Assembly (NCBI GenBank): GCA_964428215.1
Contig: CAYRXO010000194.1
Coordinates: 1 to 6,398 of the forward strand
Source: Accumulibacter sp964428215
GTDB lineage: Bacteria; Pseudomonadota; Gammaproteobacteria; Burkholderiales; Rhodocyclaceae
Reading direction: 5' to 3'
DNA: 6,398 bases
In this document: piece after piece, positions 1 through 5,764 of the stretch
Position numbering within the stretch: the first letter of the stretch is position 1
Layout: each line of letters begins with the position of its first letter
Translations under genes and position numbers: made by a program
Notes under the pieces: generated by a model
Told to the model about the DNA's origin: nothing
The model's input: only the letters and a program-made list of their open reading frames with translations
The model's database searches: none

Positions 1-751
1 GACCTTGACTGAATCGTTCCAGCGCGAGGCACAGCCGAAGCTGAGCGATCCTTTCATGTTTCTGCAAAAGGGTTTCGTTAACGCACACCGGGCGATCCTC
101 GATTTTGCCGCTACGCATGATCTGGCCGACTCGCCGCGCACGACCTGCGTCGCCTGCGTCGTGCAGGGCAATGTCGCCTACTGGGCGCATTCCGGCGATT
201 CTCGGCTCTACATGCTGCGCAAAGGCAAGGTTCTCACACGTACCAAAGACCATTCGCGCGTGCAGGCACTCGTCGATCAGGGGGTAATCAGCGAACATCA
301 GATGCCCGGCCATGCCGACCGCAATAAAATCTATGGTTGTCTCGGCGGGCAGCAATCGCCTGAAATTACCTACTCCCGCAAGATGACCATGGAAGCCGGC
401 GATGTGTTGATGTTGTGCACCGATGGGCTATGGAGCGGCGTTGCCGGTGACATGCTGGCCAACGCTGTAAAAAACACGCCGCTGACGCGCGCCATTCCGT
501 CGCTGATGGACTCCGCCGAGAGCAAGGGTGGCCCGCACGCCGACAATTTGTCAGCGCTGGGTGTGCGCTGGGAGGATAGCTATGTCGACGCCAGCAGCAT
601 GATTTCAACGAAATCGATGGATCGCTATTCGGTAACCACCAAAATTCAGGAATTCGGTCGCGGTCAGGGACAAAAAACAGAACTTTCCGACGAGGAAATC
701 GAAAGTGCGATCGAGGAAATCCGCGCGACCATTCAGAAATATGCTCCTTGA
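1..751 (+). CDS. PP2C-family Ser/Thr protein phosphatase, 5'-truncated by window edge
   Basis: This is a metal-dependent (Mg/Mn) protein phosphatase of the bacterial PP2C/Stp1/PrpC type, predicted to remove phosphate from Ser/Thr residues in the cytoplasm. The open frame continues to the left edge (first whole codon at 2-4), and the N-terminal metal-binding DGMGGH-type motif is absent, so the gene starts outside the window. The TTG at 5 is probably not the start. Numbering from that codon, visible motifs are AHSGDSRLY (61-69), KDHS (81-84), CTDGLW (138-143, with the metal-ligand Asp) and HADN (178-181, the last metal-binding Asp). A charged tail of about 55 residues follows, ending in a predicted helix rich in Glu and Ile. 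No membrane segment is visible. Such phosphatases usually sit beside a Hanks-type Ser/Thr kinase; a kinase upstream is an inference. The family call is firm, the substrate unknown. Confidence 0.93.
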   Translation, partial: TLTESFQREAQPKLSDPFMFLQKGFVNAHRAILDFAATHDLADSPRTTCVACVVQGNVAYWAHSGDSRLYMLRKGKVLTRTKDHSRVQALVDQGVISEHQMPGHADRNKIYGCLGGQQSPEITYSRKMTMEAGDVLMLCTDGLWSGVAGDMLANAVKNTPLTRAIPSLMDSAESKGGPHADNLSALGVRWEDSYVDASSMISTKSMDRYSVTTKIQEFGRGQGQKTELSDEEIESAIEEIRATIQKYAP

Positions 752-886
752 CTGACATGCTTTCATTTCATCCTCCCCGCATCATGAATGCTCGGTCCGC
801 CTGCCTCACCTCAGTCCGCTCTTCCACAAGGAGCGAGGAAAGGTCGGTGAGTCGCTTGGCGGCTTTTACGCCAAATCAGAGGTCTC
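752..886 (+). other. Leader/intergenic region before rph with two small inverted repeats
   Basis: This 135-nt non-coding stretch separates the phosphatase from rph. Two short stem-loops can be drawn. CGCTCTT (817-823) pairs with AGGAGCG-side bases 829-835, giving seven pairs including one G-T around a CCACA loop. TTGGCG (856-861) pairs perfectly with CGCCAA (869-874) around a 7-nt loop. Neither is followed by a T-run, so they do not look like intrinsic terminators. The second stem ends 3 nt before the rph ribosome-binding site. No convincing -35/-10 pair was found by eye. The region is the obvious place for the promoter of the rph-rdgB-hemW run, but that is inference. Confidence 0.4.
878..882 (+). 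promoter_or_regulatory. Weak ribosome-binding site of rph
   Basis: AGAGG lies 4 nt before the ATG at 887. The spacing is short, but no better site/start pair is present, and the protein beginning at 887 aligns with the usual RNase PH N-terminus, so this supports that start. Confidence 0.5.
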
Positions 887-1603
887 ATGCGTAGCGAACA
901 GCGACCCTCATCGACACTTCGTCACGTCCGCTTCACTCGCCGCTTCACCGCTCATGCCGAAGGCTCGGTGCTGATCGAAATCGGTCGCACCTGGGTGTTA
1001 TGCACGGCGAGCATAGAGGAAACGGTGCCCGCTTTCCTGCGCGGCAGCGGCCATGGCTGGGTCACCGCCGAATACGGCATGTTGCCGCGCGCGACGCACA
1101 CGCGCGGCCGCCGGGAAGCGGCGCAAGGCAAACAGAGCGGTCGCACCCAGGAAATTCAACGCCTGATTGGCCGTTCCTTACGCGCGGTAACCGACCTGGC
1201 CGCGCTCGGTGAACGGCAGATCACCATCGATTGCGATGTTCTTCAGGCCGACGGCGGCACGCGTTGCGCGTCGATCACCGGCGCCTGGCTGGCGCTGCAC
1301 GACGCCTGCCAGAAGCTGGTCGATGACGGCCGGCTGGCCGCCAGTCCCTTGCGCGACCAGGTGGCCGCGGTTTCGGTTGGCATCCATGGCGGAGTGCCGC
1401 TGCTCGATCTCGATTACGCCGAGGATGCGCATTGCGAGACCGACATGAACGTGGTGATGACCGGCGAGGGCGGACTCGTCGAAGTGCAGGGAACGGCCGA
1501 AGGCACGCCTTTCAGCCGTCAGCAATTGGACGCTTTGCTCGATCTGGCCACGGACGGCATTAAGCAACTGATCACCTTGCAGAAAGCGGCGCTTGCCGCA
1601 TGA
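887..1603 (+). CDS. rph: Ribonuclease PH
   Basis: RNase PH is a phosphorolytic 3'-5' exoribonuclease that trims the 3' ends of tRNA precursors and other stable RNAs, using inorganic phosphate and releasing nucleoside diphosphates. It acts in the cytoplasm as a hexameric ring (family knowledge). The 238-residue product has the usual family length. Visible hallmarks are HAEGSVLIEIG (23-33), the arginine-rich segment around 70-100 ending in IGRSLRAVTDL, the phosphate-binding ADGGTR (121-126), and DLDYAEDAHCETDMN (174-188), which carries the conserved acidic residues D180 and D186 of the active site. The motif VEVQGTAEGTPFS (198-210) is also typical. The start at ATG 887 gives the expected N-terminus just before the RxxRxFTxHAEGS block. 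The stop overlaps the rdgB start (ATGA), implying translational coupling. No key residue is missing, unlike the truncated rph of E. coli K-12. Confidence 0.97.
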   Translation: MRSEQRPSSTLRHVRFTRRFTAHAEGSVLIEIGRTWVLCTASIEETVPAFLRGSGHGWVTAEYGMLPRATHTRGRREAAQGKQSGRTQEIQRLIGRSLRAVTDLAALGERQITIDCDVLQADGGTRCASITGAWLALHDACQKLVDDGRLAASPLRDQVAAVSVGIHGGVPLLDLDYAEDAHCETDMNVVMTGEGGLVEVQGTAEGTPFSRQQLDALLDLATDGIKQLITLQKAALAA

Positions 1604-2187
1604 AACTGGTCCTCGCCTCCAACAACGGCAAAAAACTGCGCGAGCTCGACGCCATCCTCGCCCCGCTCGGCTGGCAACTGATGGCGCAAGGCGAACTCGG
1701 CATCCCGGAAGCCGAGGAACCGCACGTTACCTTCGTCGAAAATGCGCTGGTCAAAGCGCGTCATGCGGCACAAGCGAGCGGTTTGCCGGCGCTGGCCGAC
1801 GACTCCGGGCTGTGTGTAGACGCCCTGGGCGGACAACCCGGTGTCTTTTCGGCGCGCTATGCCGGCGAACCGAAATCGGATGCGCGCAACAACGAAAAGC
1901 TGCTCACCGAACTCGCCGGCAGCCGCCAGCGCGCGGCGCGCTTCGTGTCGGTGATCGTTTTTGTCCGTCATGCCGACGATCCGCAGCCGATCATCGCCGA
2001 AGGCGAGTGGCACGGCGAAATTCTGACGGCGCCGCGTGGCGACGATGGTTTCGGCTACGATCCGCTGTTCGGCATCGTCGAACTCGGGCAAAGCGCCGCC
2101 GAACTGAGCGCGGCCGAGAAGAACCGCCGTTCGCATCGCGGTCAGGCGCTGGCCCGGCTGGTCGAACGCTTGCGGCTGGGAGGCTGA
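1600..2187 (+). CDS. rdgB: Non-canonical purine NTP pyrophosphatase (RdgB/HAM1 family)
   Basis: This enzyme hydrolyses dITP, ITP and XTP to the monophosphates plus pyrophosphate, keeping deaminated purines out of DNA and RNA; it is a cytoplasmic, metal-dependent homodimer (family knowledge). The 195-residue product matches family length. Motifs in order are the N-terminal nucleotide-binding LASNNGKK (5-12, the SxNxxK signature), TFVENALVKA (44-53), ADDSGLCVDAL (66-76, with the catalytic/metal Asp pair 67-68), FSARYAG (83-89), DDGFGYDPLF (148-157) and the C-terminal SHRGQAL (178-184). The start ATG at 1600 shares bases with the rph stop, and no strong ribosome-binding site precedes it, which fits reinitiation after rph. 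The stop at 2185-2187 overlaps the hemW ATG by one base. Rph with RdgB and then HemW is a familiar proteobacterial gene order. Confidence 0.97.
   Translation: MKLVLASNNGKKLRELDAILAPLGWQLMAQGELGIPEAEEPHVTFVENALVKARHAAQASGLPALADDSGLCVDALGGQPGVFSARYAGEPKSDARNNEKLLTELAGSRQRAARFVSVIVFVRHADDPQPIIAEGEWHGEILTAPRGDDGFGYDPLFGIVELGQSAAELSAAEKNRRSHRGQALARLVERLRLGG
2178..2183 (+). promoter_or_regulatory. Ribosome-binding site of hemW, inside rdgB 3' end
   Basis: GGGAGG within the last codons of rdgB lies 3 nt before the ATG at 2187. Together with the TGATG overlap it fixes the hemW start, although the same frame stays open for a further 198 codons upstream through rdgB. Confidence 0.6.
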
Positions 2188-3422
2188 TGGCGTCGAACGA
2201 GCGGTTGACGACGATTCCGCTGCACCGGGTCGAACCGACGGCGTTGTTTCCCGCCGGACCCTTGATTTTTCGCCATCCGCTACCGCTATCGCTGTATATC
2301 CATGTGCCATGGTGCGTGCGCAAATGCCCGTACTGCGACTTCAACTCGCACGCCTTGCCAGATTCTGTCGAACGGATTCCCGAAGATGCGTATCTGACCG
2401 CGCTGGTCGCCGACCTCGAGAGCGCCCTGCCGCAAGTCTGGGGTCGCCGCGTTGACAGCGTGTTTTTCGGCGGCGGCACGCCGAGTCTGTTGTCCGCCGC
2501 CGGCATCGACCGGCTGCTCGCCGATTGTCGCAGCCGGCTGCCGCTGCTGCCGGGCGCGGAAATCACCCTGGAAGCCAACCCGGGAACGGTCGACGCCGAC
2601 AAATTTGCCGAATTCCGCGCTGCCGGCATCAACCGTCTGTCGCTCGGCATCCAGAGTTTTCGCACGGAGTCGCTGCGCGCCCTCGGCCGCATCCACGACT
2701 CGTTACAGGCGCGCGCGGCTTGCGAACTCGCCGTGCATCACTTCGACAACGTCAACCTCGATCTGATGTACGGTTTGCCCGGGCAAACGCTGGAAGAGGC
2801 CGTTGCCGACCTCGAAATCGCCTTGTCGTACACGCCAACGCACCTTTCGTGCTACCAATTGACCATCGAAGCGAACACCGCCTTTGCCGCCGACCCGCCG
2901 GCGCTGCCCGATGCCGACCGTTGCGCCGACATGCAGGACGCCAGCGAGCTACGGCTGGCCGACGCCGGCTATCAGCACTATGAGATTTCGGCATTCGCGC
3001 AGCCCGGTCGCGCCTGCCGGCACAATCTCAATTACTGGCATTTCGGCGACTACCTGGGAATCGGCGCCGGCGCGCACAGCAAGCTGACGCAGCATGACCG
3101 CGTCGTGCGACAGATGCGCTGGAAGCATCCCGAGCAATACCTGCGGCAAGTGTCGGCGGGAACGCCGCTGCAGACCTTTTTCGACGTCGCACCGGTCGAT
3201 CTGCCCGGCGAATTCATGCTCAACGCCTTGCGTCTGCTCGACGGCTTCGACCCGCTATTGTTCGAACAGCGGACGGCTTTGTCTTTGTCAGCGATCGAAA
3301 ACGCTGTACGACGCGCCGAGGCCGCCGGCCTGCTCGAACGTCAAATCCGGCGCCTCGCGCCCAGCAACAGCGGACGACGCTTCCTCAACCGCCTGCTCGA
3401 GTATTTTCTGCCCGATCGCTGA
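2187..3422 (+). CDS. hemW: Radical SAM heme chaperone HemW (formerly called oxygen-independent coproporphyrinogen oxidase-like)
   Basis: HemW binds heme and an S-adenosylmethionine-linked 4Fe-4S cluster and is thought to insert heme into target respiratory proteins; it is distinct from the true oxygen-independent coproporphyrinogen III dehydrogenase HemN. The 411-residue product begins with about 33 extra residues before the core. The radical-SAM cluster motif is HVPWCVRKCPYCDF (39-52), with Cys43, Cys47 and Cys50. The fourth Cys seen in HemN (CxxxCxxCxC) is replaced by Phe52, as expected for HemW. FFGGGTPS (93-100) is the SAM-contacting glycine motif, and LSLGIQSF (151-158), NLDLMYGLPGQT (190-201) and HNLNYW (279-284) follow. 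HNxxYW is a HemW-type heme-binding signature. The C-terminal domain spans roughly 310-411 and ends in a RFLN...LLEYFL helix. It is coupled to rdgB by a TGATG overlap. Its last 38 nt overlap the oppositely oriented ankyrin gene. Confidence 0.95.
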   Translation: MASNERLTTIPLHRVEPTALFPAGPLIFRHPLPLSLYIHVPWCVRKCPYCDFNSHALPDSVERIPEDAYLTALVADLESALPQVWGRRVDSVFFGGGTPSLLSAAGIDRLLADCRSRLPLLPGAEITLEANPGTVDADKFAEFRAAGINRLSLGIQSFRTESLRALGRIHDSLQARAACELAVHHFDNVNLDLMYGLPGQTLEEAVADLEIALSYTPTHLSCYQLTIEANTAFAADPPALPDADRCADMQDASELRLADAGYQHYEISAFAQPGRACRHNLNYWHFGDYLGIGAGAHSKLTQHDRVVRQMRWKHPEQYLRQVSAGTPLQTFFDVAPVDLPGEFMLNALRLLDGFDPLLFEQRTALSLSAIENAVRRAEAAGLLERQIRRLAPSNSGRRFLNRLLEYFLPDR

Positions 3423-4434
3423 CGGGACGCTCACGAGCCGGCGGCTGTCGCTGTGCCTCGCCACTGCGCGCTCGCGCCGCGCCCGCCTTGGCCGCCGGCT
3501 CACGACCGCTGACGAACTGCACCCGCTCGGCGCCGGGCTGCGCACGACGGGCGGTGATCACCAGCGCTCGCGGCGGCGCGCTGCGTGTCTTCACGGTGCG
3601 CATGGAGTGGCCGTCGTCGCGCAAGGCAGCCATCGCCGCTTGCAATTTGCGGTGCAACGCCTCGCTCGGTCGCCCCTCGGCCTCGGCAGCCCGGATTTCG
3701 GCCAGTAGCGCTTCGATTTCAGGTGTCGGCGCCAGCGACTTCGGCTGCGGCGCATACGAGGCCGGCGGCGCCTTGACGGCGATGGCGAATTCTTCGGGAG
3801 AGGTGATCATTTTCGCCAGTCGCAGGTGCTGGTTGCGCATGGCCATGGTCAGAGCGCTGTCACCCCAGTCGCTTTGCGCCGCGCGGTCGGCGCCGGCTTC
3901 GAGCAAGGATTTCGCCAGGTTTTCGTGTCCTTCGCGGGCCGCCATCATCAACGGCGTCGCCAGGTTCGGCGCGCGCGCGTTGACGTTGGCACCGCGCGCA
4001 ATCAGTTCCTGCACGACGTTTTCGCGTCCGTTGAACACGGCATAATGCAGCGCGCTCCACTCGTTGCCGGTGCGATCAAGTGTCGCGCCGTGGGCGAGCA
4101 GCCAGTCGACCGCGTTCAGATGCCCATTCCAGGCCGCCAACTGCAATGGCTGTTCGCCATAGCGATTGCTGCGCTGTACATCGGCGCCGCGTTCGACGAA
4201 CAATCGCATCATTTCGACGTTGCCGTACCAGGCAGCGACCATCAGACCGGTGCCGATATGCGCCGCTTCATAATTCGGGTCCAGACCTTCGTCGAGCCAG
4301 GCGTGCACTTTGGCAACATTGCCGCGCTCGATGGCGAATTCGAAGGCCAGCGGGTCGGGTGTCGCCGCCAACGCCAGCGGCGACAACAAGCAAAGCAAGC
4401 CGGCAAACAGCAGACGGTGAAAAATCAAAAGCAA
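3385..4434 (-). CDS. Exported ankyrin-repeat protein, function unknown
   Basis: This 349-residue protein is predicted to be exported to the periplasm, where ankyrin repeats would mediate protein binding; the partner is unknown. Residues 1-23 form a Sec signal peptide (His/Arg at 6-7, a hydrophobic core, and cleavage after ALA23). Five to six ankyrin repeats cover about 28-212: the best-formed blocks start near 60, 92, 125 and 158, with hallmarks such as NGHLNAVDWLLAHGA (103-117) and GRENVVQELIARGANVNA (136-153). After a Pro/Ala linker (217-238) comes a likely helix (239-271) and a basic, Arg/Ala-rich, probably disordered tail (275-349). The start chosen is TTG at 4434, because AAGGAG sits 7 nt before it. 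An in-frame TTG at 4455 would put that site inside the gene and add seven residues (an RRR stretch). The 3' end overlaps hemW. Exported ankyrin proteins such as Pseudomonas AnkB are known, but no specific orthology is claimed. Confidence 0.85.
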   Translation of the reverse strand: MLLIFHRLLFAGLLCLLSPLALAATPDPLAFEFAIERGNVAKVHAWLDEGLDPNYEAAHIGTGLMVAAWYGNVEMMRLFVERGADVQRSNRYGEQPLQLAAWNGHLNAVDWLLAHGATLDRTGNEWSALHYAVFNGRENVVQELIARGANVNARAPNLATPLMMAAREGHENLAKSLLEAGADRAAQSDWGDSALTMAMRNQHLRLAKMITSPEEFAIAVKAPPASYAPQPKSLAPTPEIEALLAEIRAAEAEGRPSEALHRKLQAAMAALRDDGHSMRTVKTRSAPPRALVITARRAQPGAERVQFVSGREPAAKAGAARARSGEAQRQPPARERPVSDRAENTRAGG

Positions 4435-4529
4435 AACAAATCTCCTTCTCAGCAATCGGTGTCAATCACCTTCAGGCCGCCGCTTCGACGTCGGCACAGC
4501 CTGTGATTTTGCTGCACAATGGCGAGGCG
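4435..4529. promoter_or_regulatory. Divergent intergenic region between ankyrin gene and tonB-like gene
   Basis: This 95-nt gap must hold the signals for two diverging genes. Visible elements are the 8-bp palindrome CGACGTCG (4486-4493), the interrupted palindrome CACAGCCTGTG (4495-4505), the small repeat GGTG-tcaat-CACC (4458-4470), and on the minus strand a consensus-like TTGACA (4465 down to 4460). That TTGACA lacks a matching -10 at normal spacing. No Fur-box-like sequence was recognised. Assignment as an operator/promoter region rests on position and short symmetry only. Confidence 0.35.
4442..4447 (-). promoter_or_regulatory. Ribosome-binding site of the ankyrin gene
   Basis: Read on the minus strand, AAGGAG (4447 down to 4442) is a near-perfect Shine-Dalgarno sequence, with a 7-nt spacer before the TTG at 4434-4432. 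It is the strongest ribosome-binding site seen in the window and decides the start of the ankyrin gene in favour of a TTG codon over the upstream TTG at 4455. Confidence 0.65.
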
Positions 4530-5063
4530 ATGCCACTCCGCCCGCTACCCTGCCTGTTTTTCGCCTGCGCATTGTCGGTCATTTTTCACTCGGCGCTGCT
4601 GTGGTCTGACCTGATTACCGCCAACGCGCCGCCGACCGTCCGACCCGCCCCCTTAGCCGCCCGACTGCCCGCCACTGCGAGCAAACCATCGGACAATGAC
4701 CCACTGCTGAAAAATACCCTGCCTCCGGAAGCGTCCAAGCCAATCGACAAGCCGCCGCCACCGGCCCGTCGGACATCTCCGGCCAGTAAAGCGGCTACTC
4801 CGCGCGCAGTCGCAGCAGCACAACGCAAACTCGCTCCTTGCATCTATTACCCACCCGCCGCGGTGACACGCGGTCTCGAAGGAGAGGTGAGGCTGCTGTT
4901 GGTACTGGACGACGACGGACGCATCCGTGAAGCCAGCGTCGCCGCCAGCAGCGGCCACGCCTTACTCGATCAGGCGGCGCTCAACGCGGCCCGCTGTATG
5001 GGCCGCATCGCAGCCCCCGGCGTAAGCCAGATGATTTTGCCGGTGAGCTTCCGTCTTGAGTAG
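4530..5063 (+). CDS. Short TonB-family energy-transducing protein
   Basis: TonB proteins span the periplasm and pass inner-membrane proton-motive energy, harvested by ExbB/ExbD, to outer-membrane transporters for iron complexes, cobalamin and other ligands. The 177-residue product has an N-terminal membrane anchor (about 8-30). In it, Ser16 and His20 form the SxxxH motif at the same residue numbers as in E. coli TonB, which strongly supports the ATG at 4530. A Pro/Ala/Lys-rich linker follows (about 34-92, including KPPPPAR at 74-80). The C-terminal TonB domain covers about 100-177: YYPPAAVTRGLEGEVRL (106-122), DDDGRI (127-132), ASSGHALLDQAALNAA (139-154) and a final PVSFRLE. Cys104 and Cys156 lie in this domain and could form a disulfide. 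It is shorter than E. coli TonB (239 residues), mainly in the linker. No exbB/exbD or receptor is nearby. A weak GAGG precedes the start by 2 nt, and a GTG at 4503 is an alternative start. Confidence 0.85.
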   Translation: MPLRPLPCLFFACALSVIFHSALLWSDLITANAPPTVRPAPLAARLPATASKPSDNDPLLKNTLPPEASKPIDKPPPPARRTSPASKAATPRAVAAAQRKLAPCIYYPPAAVTRGLEGEVRLLLVLDDDGRIREASVAASSGHALLDQAALNAARCMGRIAAPGVSQMILPVSFRLE

Positions 5064-5762
5064 TCAGCGGCGTCGGAAAATCAGATCCCAGACGCCGTGC
5101 CCGAGACGCAGACCGCGCTGCTCGAACTTGGTCAGCGGCCGATACGCCGGTCGCGGGGCGAAGTCGGCGACCGAATTCTGCAGCGTCGCTTCGGCCGACA
5201 GCACGGCGAGCATCTGCTGCGCGTAATCTTCCCAATCGGTCGCACAGTGCAGATAGCCCGTCGCCTGCAGCCGGCTGGCGAGCTGCGCGACGAAAGCCGG
5301 TTGCAGCAGACGCCGTTTGTGGTGCCGGCTTTTCGGCCACGGATCGGGGAAAAAGACGTGTACCCCGGCCAGCGCAGCCGGCGCGATCATGTCGCGCAGC
5401 ACTTCGTAAGCATCGTGCTGCACGATACGCAGATTCGACAGATCGCGTTCGGCGATCAGCTTGCAGAGGTTGCCGACGCCCGGCGAATGCACTTCGATAC
5501 CCAGATAATCGATTTCCGGCTGCTGCGCAGCGATCGTGGCCGTTGTTTCGCCCATGCCGAAACCGATTTCGACGACGCACGGCGCGCGACGACCGAAAAG
5601 CGTCGGTAGATCAATGATCTCTTGCGAATAGCGCACGCCGATGCGCGGCAGCATCGTCTGCAGATGCCGTTGCTGACAGTCCGAGAGCCGGCCCTGACGC
5701 AAGACGAAGCTGCGGATGTGATCGGCACGTCCCGCGCCGTCCGCCTCTTCTCCGTCGCTCAT
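5064..5762 (-). CDS. trmB: tRNA (guanine-N7-)-methyltransferase
   Basis: TrmB uses S-adenosylmethionine to form 7-methylguanosine at position 46 in the variable loop of tRNAs, stabilising their fold; it is cytoplasmic. The 232-residue product is close to the 239 residues of E. coli TrmB. The Rossmann methyltransferase core shows motif I VVEIGFGMGE (63-72), the SAM-ribose acidic residue in YLGIEVHSPG (86-95), HDAYEVL (116-122), and the highly diagnostic FFPDPWPKSRHHKRR (137-151). The tRNA/substrate motif TKFEQRG (211-217) is also present. ATG at 5762 gives the expected N-terminus; the frame stays open upstream, but that part lies across thiG in another frame. It begins 2 nt after the thiG stop (TGA-AG-ATG), has no strong ribosome-binding site, and is probably coupled to thiG translation. 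Its stop codon directly abuts that of the tonB-like gene. Confidence 0.96.
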   Translation of the reverse strand: MSDGEEADGAGRADHIRSFVLRQGRLSDCQQRHLQTMLPRIGVRYSQEIIDLPTLFGRRAPCVVEIGFGMGETTATIAAQQPEIDYLGIEVHSPGVGNLCKLIAERDLSNLRIVQHDAYEVLRDMIAPAALAGVHVFFPDPWPKSRHHKRRLLQPAFVAQLASRLQATGYLHCATDWEDYAQQMLAVLSAEATLQNSVADFAPRPAYRPLTKFEQRGLRLGHGVWDLIFRRR

Positions 5763-5764
5763 CT

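Noticed and set aside
759..791. Possible terminator after the phosphatase gene (GCTTTCAT paired with ATGAATGC)
   Set aside because: The stem is AT-rich with a mismatch and a 17-nt loop, and no T-run follows.
784..894. A 36-residue open frame in the phosphatase-rph gap ending over the rph start
   Set aside because: No ribosome-binding site precedes it, and the Ser/Arg-rich product resembles nothing known. An open stretch of this length is expected by chance.
1593..2186. A 198-codon in-frame upstream extension of hemW
   Set aside because: It runs across rdgB in a different frame and gives an Arg/Ala-rich sequence with no family motifs. The ATG at 2187, with GGGAGG and the usual HemW N-terminus, explains the start better.
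4437..4465. Minus-strand TTGACA as the -35 of an ankyrin promoter
   Set aside because: The bases 16-18 nt further on (AGATTT/GATTTG) are a poor -10 and coincide with the ribosome-binding site, so a transcript from here would lack it.
3826..4506. Long plus-strand frame opposite the ankyrin gene
   Set aside because: It is a compositional mirror of a GC-rich repeat gene and shows no domain. The minus-strand frame has a signal peptide, ankyrin consensus and a ribosome-binding site.
4080..4529. Upstream extension of the tonB-like frame to 4080
   Set aside because: It is antisense to the ankyrin gene and low in recognisable content. The SxxxH position and membrane anchor fix the start at 4530.
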